NCBI GenBank assembly: GCA_051530055.1
Contig: CM121342.1
Span: 1,426,001 to 1,490,000 of the forward strand
DNA length: 64,000 nt
Origin: Neoechinorhynchus agilis
Lineage: Eukaryota > Acanthocephala
Reading direction: 5' to 3'
Below the pieces are notes generated by a model. It saw only the letters and a program-made list of their open reading frames with translations. It ran no database searches and was not told the origin of the DNA. Positions 56,148 through 64,000 of this stretch are shown one piece after another. The translations under genes and the position numbers were made by a program. Within the stretch, counting starts at the first letter, position 1; every line of letters starts with the position of its first letter.

Positions 56148-56675
56148 ATGCATCTCTCATCATTCATCTTTGTGCTCTACTTCGGGACCAAGCTGGATCT
56201 CCTGTTCGCTGCTAACGAAATGTTCAATGACACTGAGCAAACGATCAAATTCAGTAAATCATCGGACGACGAGGCCAATACCACTATTATTGGTGAGCCA
56301 GCTCAGATGACAATTGTTAAGGTCATCGGAGGGAGCATTGGTAAACCACTTGATCTTCCTTTCTTATCGAAAATGCCGTTCCAATTTCCAACGAACATGC
56401 TATCCATGATGATGAAAATGATGCAACAAATGCTCGGAAAAATTATGCCCATTGAACCGATAATGGATGCTGAAAACGTTAGCCACCCAACATCGACTGA
56501 ACCGCAACAAACAACCGAGGAGATAATTCTGAAAGGCAGAGAAAGCCACAAATTTCAATCCAATTTTCCGATAATTTTTGATGGACCAAACATTGAAGAT
56601 GGACCTATTCGTAGAGAATTTGTCTACGTCATGCCCATCATTCAACCTATTCATCGGCATAACTTCATACATTAG
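56148..56675 (+). CDS. Secreted protein of an unrecognised family, member 2
   Basis: An intronless frame of 175 codons, divergent from member 1. Its N-terminus (MHLSSFIFVLYFGTKLDLLF) is a signal peptide. The mature part has an acidic N-terminal stretch, the shared core (MTIVKVIGGSIGKPLDLPFL, then KMPFQFPTNML and a Met-rich helix MMMKMMQQMLG), a Ser/Thr/Glu-rich linker with glycosylation sites, and a C-terminus with FVYVMPIIQPIHRHNFIH. Unlike member 1 it has no cysteines in the tail, so the fold cannot depend on those disulfides. Roughly a third of residues in the core are shared, so the duplication is old. Unrecognised family. Confidence 0.75.
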   Translation: MHLSSFIFVLYFGTKLDLLFAANEMFNDTEQTIKFSKSSDDEANTTIIGEPAQMTIVKVIGGSIGKPLDLPFLSKMPFQFPTNMLSMMMKMMQQMLGKIMPIEPIMDAENVSHPTSTEPQQTTEEIILKGRESHKFQSNFPIIFDGPNIEDGPIRREFVYVMPIIQPIHRHNFIH

Positions 56676-56771
56676 AGATATCATAGATAGCCGTAGATTC
56701 AATATTATTTGAAATAGATTTTCTAATAGATAGAAATGAGCGGTTAGAGAGCGAGTAGAACGTCACATTCT

Positions 56772-58751
56772 TTATTCATCTACCACACAACACATTTCTG
56801 AACAATTCATCCTCCTTACTTTACTCGGAAGTTCATCTTCCCTGTTATCTCGTCTCTTTCTTACTGGAAGTTCTGGGAAATAATGCGTAACTTGAACCAA
56901 AACCGACATAAAATACTCCAGTTCCTTCTTTAGCTCCTCTTCAGAGACTTCACAGACTTTACGCCGTTTCCGTCCATTATCTTCTAAACATTCTTCATCT
57001 ACATAATTCCCAAGTTGTTTTCTCTTAACCGCAAAACAATCAATTCCACAATTATCCGGACCCCATTCAGCATACCCTTTAGTCCTCAAAACGCTTCCTT
57101 TGAAATTCTTAATCTCCTCACTAATATTTATAGATCGCTTTTGTTCCGACTCAACCGCGTTCAATTCAATTCCAACAATCCACATTCGTTTAAATGGCTT
57201 AGGTTTCTTCACCGGACTTATCACAGCAACAACGTCGTCTTCGTCCTTTTTCGCAACATCGTCAGTTTCTTCAACCAAATGTTCATAAATATCGAGAGTA
57301 TCGTCTTTTGTGTCATCAGGAGACAGCGGCTGAACAGTCTCTTGAACTTTAACGTCACTTGTTGTATCGACTTGCTTTTCCTTATCGAAAAAAGCTTTAT
57401 CCTTATCGAAAAACGCCTTACATGGCTCAATCGATCGCTCGTATATCTGAGCTCGTTGAAGTTTTCTACTATGGTCCAGATAAGCCACTAGGAACCGCAG
57501 CTTACTCGCCACGAGTCCATCGAACAGTTGAAGGTGTTTCTCACTAGCAGCTTCGACCAAAATAATCACAAAATTCTTAAATTTGGAAAAGAAACTCGGT
57601 CGATCGAACAAATCATCCCAACTTGCTTGCTGTTTCAAAATCTTCTTTGTCAGTTCGTGTCCACGCCTAAGTTCCTCCAAAATTATCCGCTTAGACGACT
57701 CGTTAACGTTATGAGTGCTGTTCTGTTGAGGATATGATGGAGTAATCACGGGCAGAAGATCGAAACGATCGGCTGGTTTAAGACTTGGATTCCAAATCGA
57801 ATGACCATAATTAATATCTTCGATTGCTTTTAACATTACAGGACAAGGCCACTCCCAATTAGAATAAAGTTCAAAGAATTTATCGACTAGTTGAGCAGCT
57901 AAAAACTTTGGATAAAGTTGATTGACGCGAGCCATCATTATGGCGTACGTGATTCCTCCAAAATATCCAAGCAGATTAGAATATATTCCACATTGTTTAG
58001 CCCATAATTTCACAGCGCGTAAAGCTTGTCTAAATTGGTCGTGATTTGGAACCAGAGAATAAAGATCCATTGCAACACGAGCTCCGTTCAATGACCTCAC
58101 ACATCGTAGATCAATATCCTTTATAATCGAATTATCGGTAATATCGAAATTCTTCGGGACTGTGAATCGATTCAGACGGGCGTAAATCAAATCAATATCA
58201 ACTCCGTCGTATTCAAATTTGACAACCGGTACAAACGCATCCTCAACTGATCTTAAATTTTTCACAAGATGAACCTTCTCTAGAACCTTTGTGAATTCGT
58301 TAAAAAACATCTCTCTTTGAACGTGCTTAGGACCAACGCATAGAGTGTCAATATCAGCTCCTTTTGTATGGACACCCAGTTTGAACGAACCAAACGTGAA
58401 TATGGTACCAGACACCTTGGGAACGAATACGTTCGGTATTGTGGGATCTCGTCGTGCTAAATCTTGAACCCATAAATTGAACTCGTAATTGAGACGCGAC
58501 ATCAGTTTCAAACGGTGCATTATCTTAGTGCTACTTTCGTAAATGTCTCGCTCGGCTAAACATTCGGCTAATCGACGATTCTCACTGTAATTAATAAAAT
58601 CCGGCTCGAGCTCGCAGTCGCCCGGTCCATAGGATGGTGGAACGTATGGAGTTTGCGTCGTGTGCAGATTTACGATTGATCGTTGAGACCTGTATCCCAT
58701 TGTTGCCATTGGAGCTGATAATGATTGACTCGACGAGTATGAACGTTTCAT
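56772..58751 (-). CDS. Canonical nuclear poly(A) polymerase
   Basis: The enzyme adds the poly(A) tail to cleaved pre-mRNA. From the ATG at 58751 the intact frame has 659 codons; relatives have 600-750. The nucleotidyltransferase signature FTFGSFKLGVHTKGADIDTL carries the first two catalytic Asp residues (133 and 135 from this start). The third lies in VDIDLIYARL (about 187). The middle domain has IRCVRSLNGAR-like and GYFGGITYAIMMARVNQLYP; then WNPSLKPADRFDLLPVITP and YPQQNSTHNV, both hallmark blocks; then the RNA-binding domain (FFSKFKNFVIILVEA). The tail is short, acidic then basic (KRRKV, VRKRRD), probably a nuclear signal. The N-terminus before residue 70 is unlike other animals. A splice acceptor (TTGTTTTTTAG) just upstream of the ATG suggests a spliced 5' UTR. 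An adjoining in-frame ATG adds 7 residues. Confidence 0.93.
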   Translation of the reverse strand: MKRSYSSSQSLSAPMATMGYRSQRSIVNLHTTQTPYVPPSYGPGDCELEPDFINYSENRRLAECLAERDIYESSTKIMHRLKLMSRLNYEFNLWVQDLARRDPTIPNVFVPKVSGTIFTFGSFKLGVHTKGADIDTLCVGPKHVQREMFFNEFTKVLEKVHLVKNLRSVEDAFVPVVKFEYDGVDIDLIYARLNRFTVPKNFDITDNSIIKDIDLRCVRSLNGARVAMDLYSLVPNHDQFRQALRAVKLWAKQCGIYSNLLGYFGGITYAIMMARVNQLYPKFLAAQLVDKFFELYSNWEWPCPVMLKAIEDINYGHSIWNPSLKPADRFDLLPVITPSYPQQNSTHNVNESSKRIILEELRRGHELTKKILKQQASWDDLFDRPSFFSKFKNFVIILVEAASEKHLQLFDGLVASKLRFLVAYLDHSRKLQRAQIYERSIEPCKAFFDKDKAFFDKEKQVDTTSDVKVQETVQPLSPDDTKDDTLDIYEHLVEETDDVAKKDEDDVVAVISPVKKPKPFKRMWIVGIELNAVESEQKRSINISEEIKNFKGSVLRTKGYAEWGPDNCGIDCFAVKRKQLGNYVDEECLEDNGRKRRKVCEVSEEELKKELEYFMSVLVQVTHYFPELPVRKRRDNREDELPSKVRRMNCSEMCCVVDE

Positions 58752-58851
58752 CAATGATGATCTAAAAAACAATGGTCGAAAGTTGATTTCAAAAATAAAA
58801 GTTCGCGAAAATTAATTTTAAGAAACAAATTAAGCTTTTTTTAGAATTTTA

Positions 58852-59042
58852 TATGTGGCTCAGCCGGTAGTCTTTTGATAGATTTTTTTCCGTGCACGGC
58901 CGAATGGACACACAGTCCACCGATTTCGGTCTGAGAAGCGCGGGTCTGCGCTCAATGCCCCAAGACCGGTGGACCGTGTGTCCATACGGCCGTGTATGGA
59001 ATAATAAAATATCTATAAAAAGTACAGGCTGAGCCACTCATA
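58852..59042. mobile_element. Inverted dimer of the tRNA-headed short element
   Basis: The 191-bp element starts TATGTGGCTCAGCC and ends GGCTGAGCCACTCATA. Its left 75 bp (box-A-like head, CACGGCCGAATGG, CACACAGTCCACCGATTTCGG) are the reverse complement of its right 75 bp, joined through GCGCTCAATGCCCC. It behaves like a MITE in shape, but each arm equals the head of the element at 54402. Confidence 0.75.
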
Positions 59043-59076
59043 AGAATTCTTTAATCCGAAAGCTTATCCAGGCTTT

Positions 59077-59169
59077 GGGGCACTGAGCGCAGACCAGCGC
59101 TTCCCAGACCGAAATCGGTGGACTGTGTGTCCATACGGCCGTGTATGGAATAATAAAATATCTGTCAAA
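59077..59169 (-). mobile_element. Monomeric copy of the tRNA-headed short element
   Basis: Reverse-orientation match: GGGGCACTGAGCGCAGACC, CCGAAATCGGTGG, CATACGGCCGTGTATGG. It lacks the box-A-like head. It lies 35 bp from the inverted dimer. Confidence 0.7.
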
Positions 59170-59239
59170 TTGAGCTTTATTTGGAGCTAACAAACGAAAA
59201 CGAAGAGTATTTCACCCAGGCTTTTTAATGACAACTTAA

Positions 59240-60470
59240 TCCGCACTAGGAATCAATACTGTAAATATTTAACGAGCCAATTTCTCTCTAAATAAAAAAA
59301 GAATGGACAAATTGAGAAGAATAAAAAATAATCATGAATTTGAAGGAAATTTATGGCTCGGAGGATGCTTCATTAGAATTTTTTCAAAATATTTATTGCG
59401 TTCAGTGAAAATATTTAAAAAGTGCTTTTCTCGCGCAAGAAAATTTTTATTTACCAAGTCATTTGTAAATTAAAATAAGAGAATAGTAGAACAAAATACA
59501 ACGAGTATTCGGTGGATAAATTTGAGCAGAATGTAAATAAGAGAAAAAATTATAAAGGAACTTAACGTTCATTGAAGCTAAGCGCTCCAGAAAGCAATAC
59601 TGTAAATATTTAAAGGGTCAATTTTCTCTAAAAAAAGAGTAAATTGAAAAATTGAGAAGAATAAAATTTTCCGACTCTAAAGTTCAAGTGATCCAGAAAC
59701 CGATACCGCGAACATTACTTTAGAAACACATTAAAGGTGTATTTTATAAAAAAGAAGAATAATACTAAAGGCAATGCCGGATGCATCCTCGAGGCTATAA
59801 AGAATAAAGATGTTTCGTCGTTCATATCATAAATTTGAGCGCAAAAATAGTTAGTCGTAAAATAGAGCAAATCTTTTTTGCGGGCAATTTTCGCTCACTA
59901 ATGACAAACGAATATCGTGTAACTTTTTTTAAATCTAAGTTTGAGTTTTTCTAAAAAAATTGATACAATCGTCAAACTGAGAAGAACAAATTTTTTGACT
60001 GGAACTTTGTTTTCTTGCAAAAACGAAGAACAATTTTTTATAGAAATTTTTGCTCGATAAAGTCAAAGTGCTCCAGAAACAAACATTGCGAATATTATTA
60101 AAAAATAATAATAGCAAATTAAAAAAGGAGAATGCTAAAATAACCGAGAATAATATGTTACGATACAAAAATAAAAATCAGTGTCCTTTAGTAACGATTA
60201 TCGTGAACATTTTTTAAATTTAAGAATGCAATTTTCTAAAAATTAGCTACAATCGTCAAAACGAGAAGATTATTTTTCGGGGCAATGGAAACCACGAATA
60301 TATTGATTATTTTTTAAAATTTAAGAGTGCATTATTCAAAAAAATAGCTATAATCGTTAAAACGAGAGAGAATAAATTTTTGATTGACACTTTGTCAGTT
60401 TGCAAATTATTTTAAGTTATATTTTTCAAAAAAAACGAAGAATGCTCAAAAGTACACAAATTCCTCCTTT
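59240..60470. repeat. Degenerate AT-rich repeats
   Basis: Loosely repeated blocks combine CAATACTGTAAATATTTAA-like, a run of A/T, and ATTGAGAAGAATAAA or ATCGTCAAAACGAGAAG at about 59252, 59598, 59697, 59940, 60078, 60190 and 60300. Spacing varies (100-350 bp), so this is a decayed repeat cluster, not a regular satellite. No gene inside. Confidence 0.55.
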
Positions 60471-61148
60471 TCGTCCAATTCTGCAACTGTCGTCATGACT
60501 GTAATAAGAAACTATTCTGGTGGCCCCTTCATCGTATAAATATTTGTAAGAAAATAGGATAAAAATGAAAACAAATCTCGAAATGGGAATCATATTTTTT
60601 CAAGAACATGAATTTCGAAATTTTTGAAAAAATGCAATCAGCATTTCAACAGCGATTTCAGCTCAAGAAAAACACCGTTAGATAACCGACTCATTTTCGG
60701 ATGATGTGAGATTGACGGTGCGCTTTTATTTCAACCTGTTCATAAATCGAGCCTCCATTCAAAATTCAGAAAAACAGAAAGAAATTCGCTACATCTCAAA
60801 TGTAAGACAAAAGCCTAAATCACTCCGCTCATCTCTAACATAGATCGAAACAATCACTCGATCAAATTACGACGTACTTTAAAGCCGGCGACGAAATCCG
60901 AAGAGAAAGAAGGTTTGAAGAAAACACGGAAGAAAGCCAAGAACCGAATATTTCATTTTTTCGAAATAAAATCGGTATCGAAGATTTGAGTGGCAACAAC
61001 CTGCAAAAAAGATTTCGAATGTGCGAATTGACGGATGAAAAAGAAAACTGATCCCATTCTTTTTAATGGCCTTATCCGATTTTTATTGGATAAGGCGAAA
61101 CACGACAGATAATTTATTTTTTATTTTTTTTAACGGTTAAAATTTATT
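60471..61148. other. No gene seen; contains a partial 236-bp repeat unit
   Basis: The stretch 61010-61080 (GAATTGACGGATGAAAAAG, then TTTTTAATGGCCTTATCCG) is a partial unit of the repeat at 61710-62260. The rest is unassigned. Confidence 0.45.
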
Positions 61149-61507
61149 CGACAATTAACACACTCACCACCTCCCGCCGAATTCCAGCTTTTGTCCTTCC
61201 TCGACCGTCGCCATCACGCTGGCAGCATTGCCCCGTTGTACTGCTGGCGAGATATTTTGTCGAAGGAATACGCCTGCTCTTGAGTCTCCGGTTGCCTCTC
61301 TCAATTTCTTCGAGAGATCCTGGAGCAGAGAGAGTGCCGAGCTGCCGAGCGCTCCATACGTCTCTACCCCAAAGGGGACAAAATAGTGAACCCTCGATAA
61401 CTGAATATATTTCCGTATTTTCCTCCTTTCCGCTGTACTGGCGGCATCACCGGCGATTTCGAGGGAGTAGGGGATGTTGCTGGCTGCGAGGGTGTCCACA
61501 CACGTGG
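61149..61507 (-). mobile_element. RLE-LINE 3' end
   Basis: Near-identical to 26796-27155 for about 360 bp, including the short 3' tail (GTGTGTTAATTGTCG in sense) and the C-terminal peptide (FVPFGVETYGALG, REATGDSRAGVFLRQ, VQRGNAASVM). It is 5'-truncated at 61507 exactly where a G/T-only block begins. High identity to the other copy means a young insertion. Confidence 0.88.
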
Positions 61508-61705
61508 CGGGGTTTTGGGGTTTGGGGGTTGTGGTGGGGGTTGTTTGTGGTGGTTTTGTTGGGGTGTGGGTGTGTGGGGTGTTGGGTTTTTTGGGGGTGG
61601 TTGTGTTGGTGTGGTGGGGTGGTGTGTTGTGTGTTGGGGTGGGTGGTTGTGTTGTGTTTGGTGGGGTTTTTTTTTTGGGTGGTTGTGGGGGGTTGTGGTT
61701 TAGTT
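61508..61705. other. G/T-only low-complexity block
   Basis: About 195 bp on the plus strand with almost no A or C, made of runs such as GGGGTTTTGGGG and GGTTGTGGTGGGGG. There is no regular period. It is wholly unlike the surrounding AT-rich DNA. It could be a base-calling or assembly artefact, or a real strand-asymmetric insertion able to form G-quadruplexes. Confidence 0.85.
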
Positions 61706-62262
61706 TTTTTCCTAATTTGGGACTACAAGAAGAAGTTTTTTTATCTCGTTCGAACATTAGGACTCCAGACGAACTGCAAAAAAAATTTAGAATGTGAGAA
61801 TTGACGGATATCGTACAAAATGAAAAAGAAAACGCATCCCATTCTTTTTTAATGGCCTTATCTGATTTTTCGCAAATGTTAAAACCCGACTGAGCTCACA
61901 ATCTTCATTTTTACGCAAAAATGCGCATAAAATGTAAGTTTTTTCCTTATTTGGGACTACAAAAAGAGATTTTTTATCTCGTTCGAGAATTAGGACTCCA
62001 GACGAACTGCAAAAAAAAGATTTAGAATGTGAGAATTGACGGATATCGTACAAAATGAAAAAGAAAACCGACCCCATTCTTTTTTAATGGCCTTATCTGA
62101 TTTTTCGCAAATGTTAAAACCCGACTGAGCTCGCAATCTTCATTTTTACGCAAAAATGCGCATAAAATGTAATTTTTTTCCTTATTTGGGACTACAAAAA
62201 GCGGTTTTTTTATCTCGTTCAAGAAGTAGGAACCTAGACGAGTTGAAAAAGTTAGAAACGGT
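61706..62262. repeat. 236-bp tandem repeat, about 2.3 units
   Basis: GAATTGACGGATATCGTAC occurs at 61798 and 62034 (236 bp apart). Each unit has ATGGCCTTATCTGATTTTTC, CAATCTTCATTTTTACGC and TTATTTGGGACTACAA. A partial unit lies at 61010-61080, on the far side of the LINE and G/T block, so those interrupted an existing array. Confidence 0.9.
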
Positions 62263-62398
62263 TTGACTTCATTAATGATGGCGTCATAAAAGACATGGAA
62301 GAAGGTTAAAGTCAAAAACGGGGAACATGTTACAATTCCCGGCTTTTTTCCAAGTTCTGATAATCGTTAGAGACATTGGTTGAGAAACAATGGTTTAT

Positions 62399-62840
62399 TT
62401 AGAAGAAGTATCCGAGGATTTTTCCTCCAGTCTTTCTCTTCCTAGCCATTTCATGGTCCATTATTCCATATGACGTCGTTAATACAATGTATCTTAAAAT
62501 TGAAGACGATGAAAAGTATCCAGAGTGTACGTCACACTTACCCAAATTGACGAGAAGGAAGTAGATTCTTCGTCCAATTTTCGATTTTGTCCAATTTGAC
62601 GTCAAATCGTGGACTGATAACACCGCATTTGTTTAATCGACCATTCAAATTGACAACAATCTTGCAGCCGCGTTGATCATCAACAATCTCAAACTCGTCA
62701 ATGTAACCGTGGGACATCATCACTTTTAGAAATCTCACGATTACTTTTGAACAGGGTCTCAACATAACCTGTTTTTTGTGACGTTTCTCAGCATTATTGA
62801 TACTTTTGAGAGCATCGGCCAAAACATTCATACGGACCAT
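62399..62840 (-). CDS. RpS15A: 40S ribosomal protein S15A (uS8), two exons
   Basis: uS8 is a core small-subunit protein that binds the central domain of 18S rRNA. Exon 1 (62840-62542) encodes [20 protein letters not shown] to LLPSRQFG; a 49-bp intron (62541-62493, GTAAGT..TTTTAAG) follows; exon 2 (62492-62399) encodes [20 protein letters not shown] and GGKILGYFF. The total is 130 residues, exactly the family length, with the C-terminal GGKILG(F/Y)FF intact. Substitutions such as [13 protein letters not shown] are within family range. The start is the ATG in MVRM, with a purine-rich context. The protein is whole, and only one copy is seen, so it is likely the functional gene. Confidence 0.96.
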
Positions 62841-63149
62841 TTCGTCACTTTCACGGGCTTCTCGTTTTGACACAGGGAATGAAAGCGTTGTTGAGAGTGT
62901 ATTCTTCCGTATTATCGTTGAGGATGGATGCGGTTTTCCTTTGCGTCATTAACACTTGGGCTTTTTCGCGTCATCTGTGGTTATCTTTGATGATGTCATG
63001 AGTCGTATGCTTTTATTTAAAGACAATCTCAAGGTCTTGCAATGAGTTCACTTTAACATTCAGAGCACTTAGGAGAAATCACATTGCGTCCAAACGAATT
63101 TTTTCCATGTTTATCATTGATCGGATCCCAGTGAAGGATGTAATTACGC
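62841..63149. other. Upstream of RpS15A, nothing firm
   Basis: Should contain the ribosomal-protein promoter and perhaps an untranslated first exon. No pyrimidine-rich start element could be assigned with confidence. Confidence 0.4.
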
Positions 63150-63660
63150 TCGTTTAGAAACGGCGCTCAAGTACGGACCATAGCCATCGCTTCCCGCACG
63201 ACGTAGCCATTTGGATATATCGCACTTTCAATTCTCTCCGTGTGTAGATTGATCTTGAATTCTTAAAATTACTCATATAGAGAGAAAATCCATCGGGATG
63301 ATAATTTTTGACTTATAGGCGTTGTTTCCTCTTTCGAAATATTTCAGAACAATAAAATGATTTTTAACCGGCTGATTATCTTCACCACACAAGTCAAAGT
63401 TTAATGTTACATTTTGTGAGCCGTTGTTGTGGTTAGATTTAATCATAATGAACACATCATTCACACATACCGATAAACAGCCATTTACATCACTGACTTT
63501 CCGTGAAAGTGGACTCCCTAAGGCCGGAACTAATGGCGATCCCATGGCTACCCCATTTGTTTGATCATAGAGTGTCCCTTCGAATTCAAAAGTGGTCATC
63601 CTTGTGCACCATTGGATTAGAGAATACCAAGTTGCGAGGTTCAAACTTAATTTATTACAA
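63150..63660 (-). mobile_element. Penelope-like retroelement fragment, fossil
   Basis: The minus-strand frame (63644-63273) contains TTFEFEGTLYDQTNGVAMGS followed by PLVPAL, the characteristic reverse transcriptase block of Penelope-like elements. The part toward 63150 may be the region just after the reverse transcriptase. It is a broken fragment with few interruptions; the nuclease domain and the terminal repeats of the family are not seen. Confidence 0.75.
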
Positions 63661-64000
63661 TTCTTGGTAAGTTGGCCGAAAATTCAATCATTTTAATCAG
63701 AGGGACATTACCGGCCTTAAACATTCTGTATTGGTCATTATTATTATTATTTCACGCCTCATACAAAATGTATTGGTCGATGTTTATTTTTATGATATCA
63801 TTAGCAAGCCTATGTTCATTTTTTTATGTTCGAGGCGAAAGTTGCTAAAATTGATCAGCGATGATTAAAACACATATAGCAAGCTATAAATGGACGGTAT
63901 CGAAAGATGGGCTCGTGAATCTTCGGAAGGAGATAGAGAAACACTCTTGGTGTAAAACTGTAGACTGATAAGAGACCAGTTCAACAAATTCCTGAGAAAT
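63661..64000. other. No gene seen
   Basis: AT-rich end of the window; short direct repeats around 63735 and 63770 (TATTGGTC) only. Confidence 0.4.

Noticed and set aside
61508-61705. Telomere-like repeat
   Set aside because: No regular TTAGGG-, TTAGGC- or TTAGG-type period; the runs of G and T are irregular.
1-64000. tRNA, rRNA or CRISPR loci
   Set aside because: No full tRNA with both internal promoter boxes, no rRNA-like stretch and no spaced short repeats were seen by eye; a covariance search would be decisive.

Overview
The window is AT-rich, intron-bearing animal DNA, most likely from a small-genome invertebrate. The recognisable host genes are typical metazoan ones: complexin, ribosomal protein uS8 (RPS15A), canonical nuclear poly(A) polymerase, a secreted leucine-rich-repeat protein and a possible galectin-like exon. 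Many inferred introns are about 40-55 bp, as in nematodes, mites and some other ecdysozoans. The sequence alone does not fix the phylum. Host genes are sparse; satellites and broken transposable elements fill most of the space.

Layout. 1-2 kb: end of an unrecognised spliced gene (minus). 2-5.8 kb: 147-bp satellite. 5.9-7.5 kb: an unrecognised single-pass membrane protein (minus). 7.5-9.6 kb: an unrelated 154-bp satellite with a higher-order repeat. 11.8-12.2 kb: two complexin exons (minus). 13.5-15.4 kb: relics of a LINE that carries a restriction-like endonuclease (RLE). 15.9-16.3 kb: a possible galectin-like exon. 17.6-20.4 kb: 187-bp satellite inside a larger repeat unit. 20.4-27.8 kb: LINE ORF1, RLE-LINE pieces, a broken Gypsy internal region and a terminal-inverted-repeat element. 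28-30.1 kb: intact intronless LRR protein (minus). 30.5-41.5 kb: a nest of LINE fragments in both orientations, a Helitron helicase relic next to an hnRNP-type RRM fragment, a foldback element and a Gypsy fragment. 41.7-45.1 kb: a well-supported eight-exon coiled-coil gene (plus) facing a two-exon Tyr/Ser/Gln-rich gene (minus). 46.5-48.1 kb: a SET-domain gene fragment, then an RTE LINE. 48.4-53 kb: more 187-bp satellite, including an inverted partner of the 17-20 kb unit. 53.2-56.7 kb: a small family of secreted proteins (two head-to-head paralogues plus a truncated recent copy). 56.8-58.8 kb: poly(A) polymerase (minus). 58.8-62.3 kb: short interspersed elements, degenerate repeats, an RLE-LINE 3' end and an odd G/T-only block. 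62.4-62.8 kb: RPS15A (minus). 63.1-63.7 kb: a Penelope-like relic.

Nothing resembles an operon or one multi-gene pathway. The two best candidates for undescribed biology are the secreted paralogue family at 53.7-56.7 kb, which I cannot match to a known family, and the composite repeat unit that carries 187-bp satellite between conserved flanks and occurs as an inverted pair about 33 kb apart. The eight-exon coiled-coil gene is also unrecognised, but every exon phase agrees. All calls come from reading the sequence; no database search was run.
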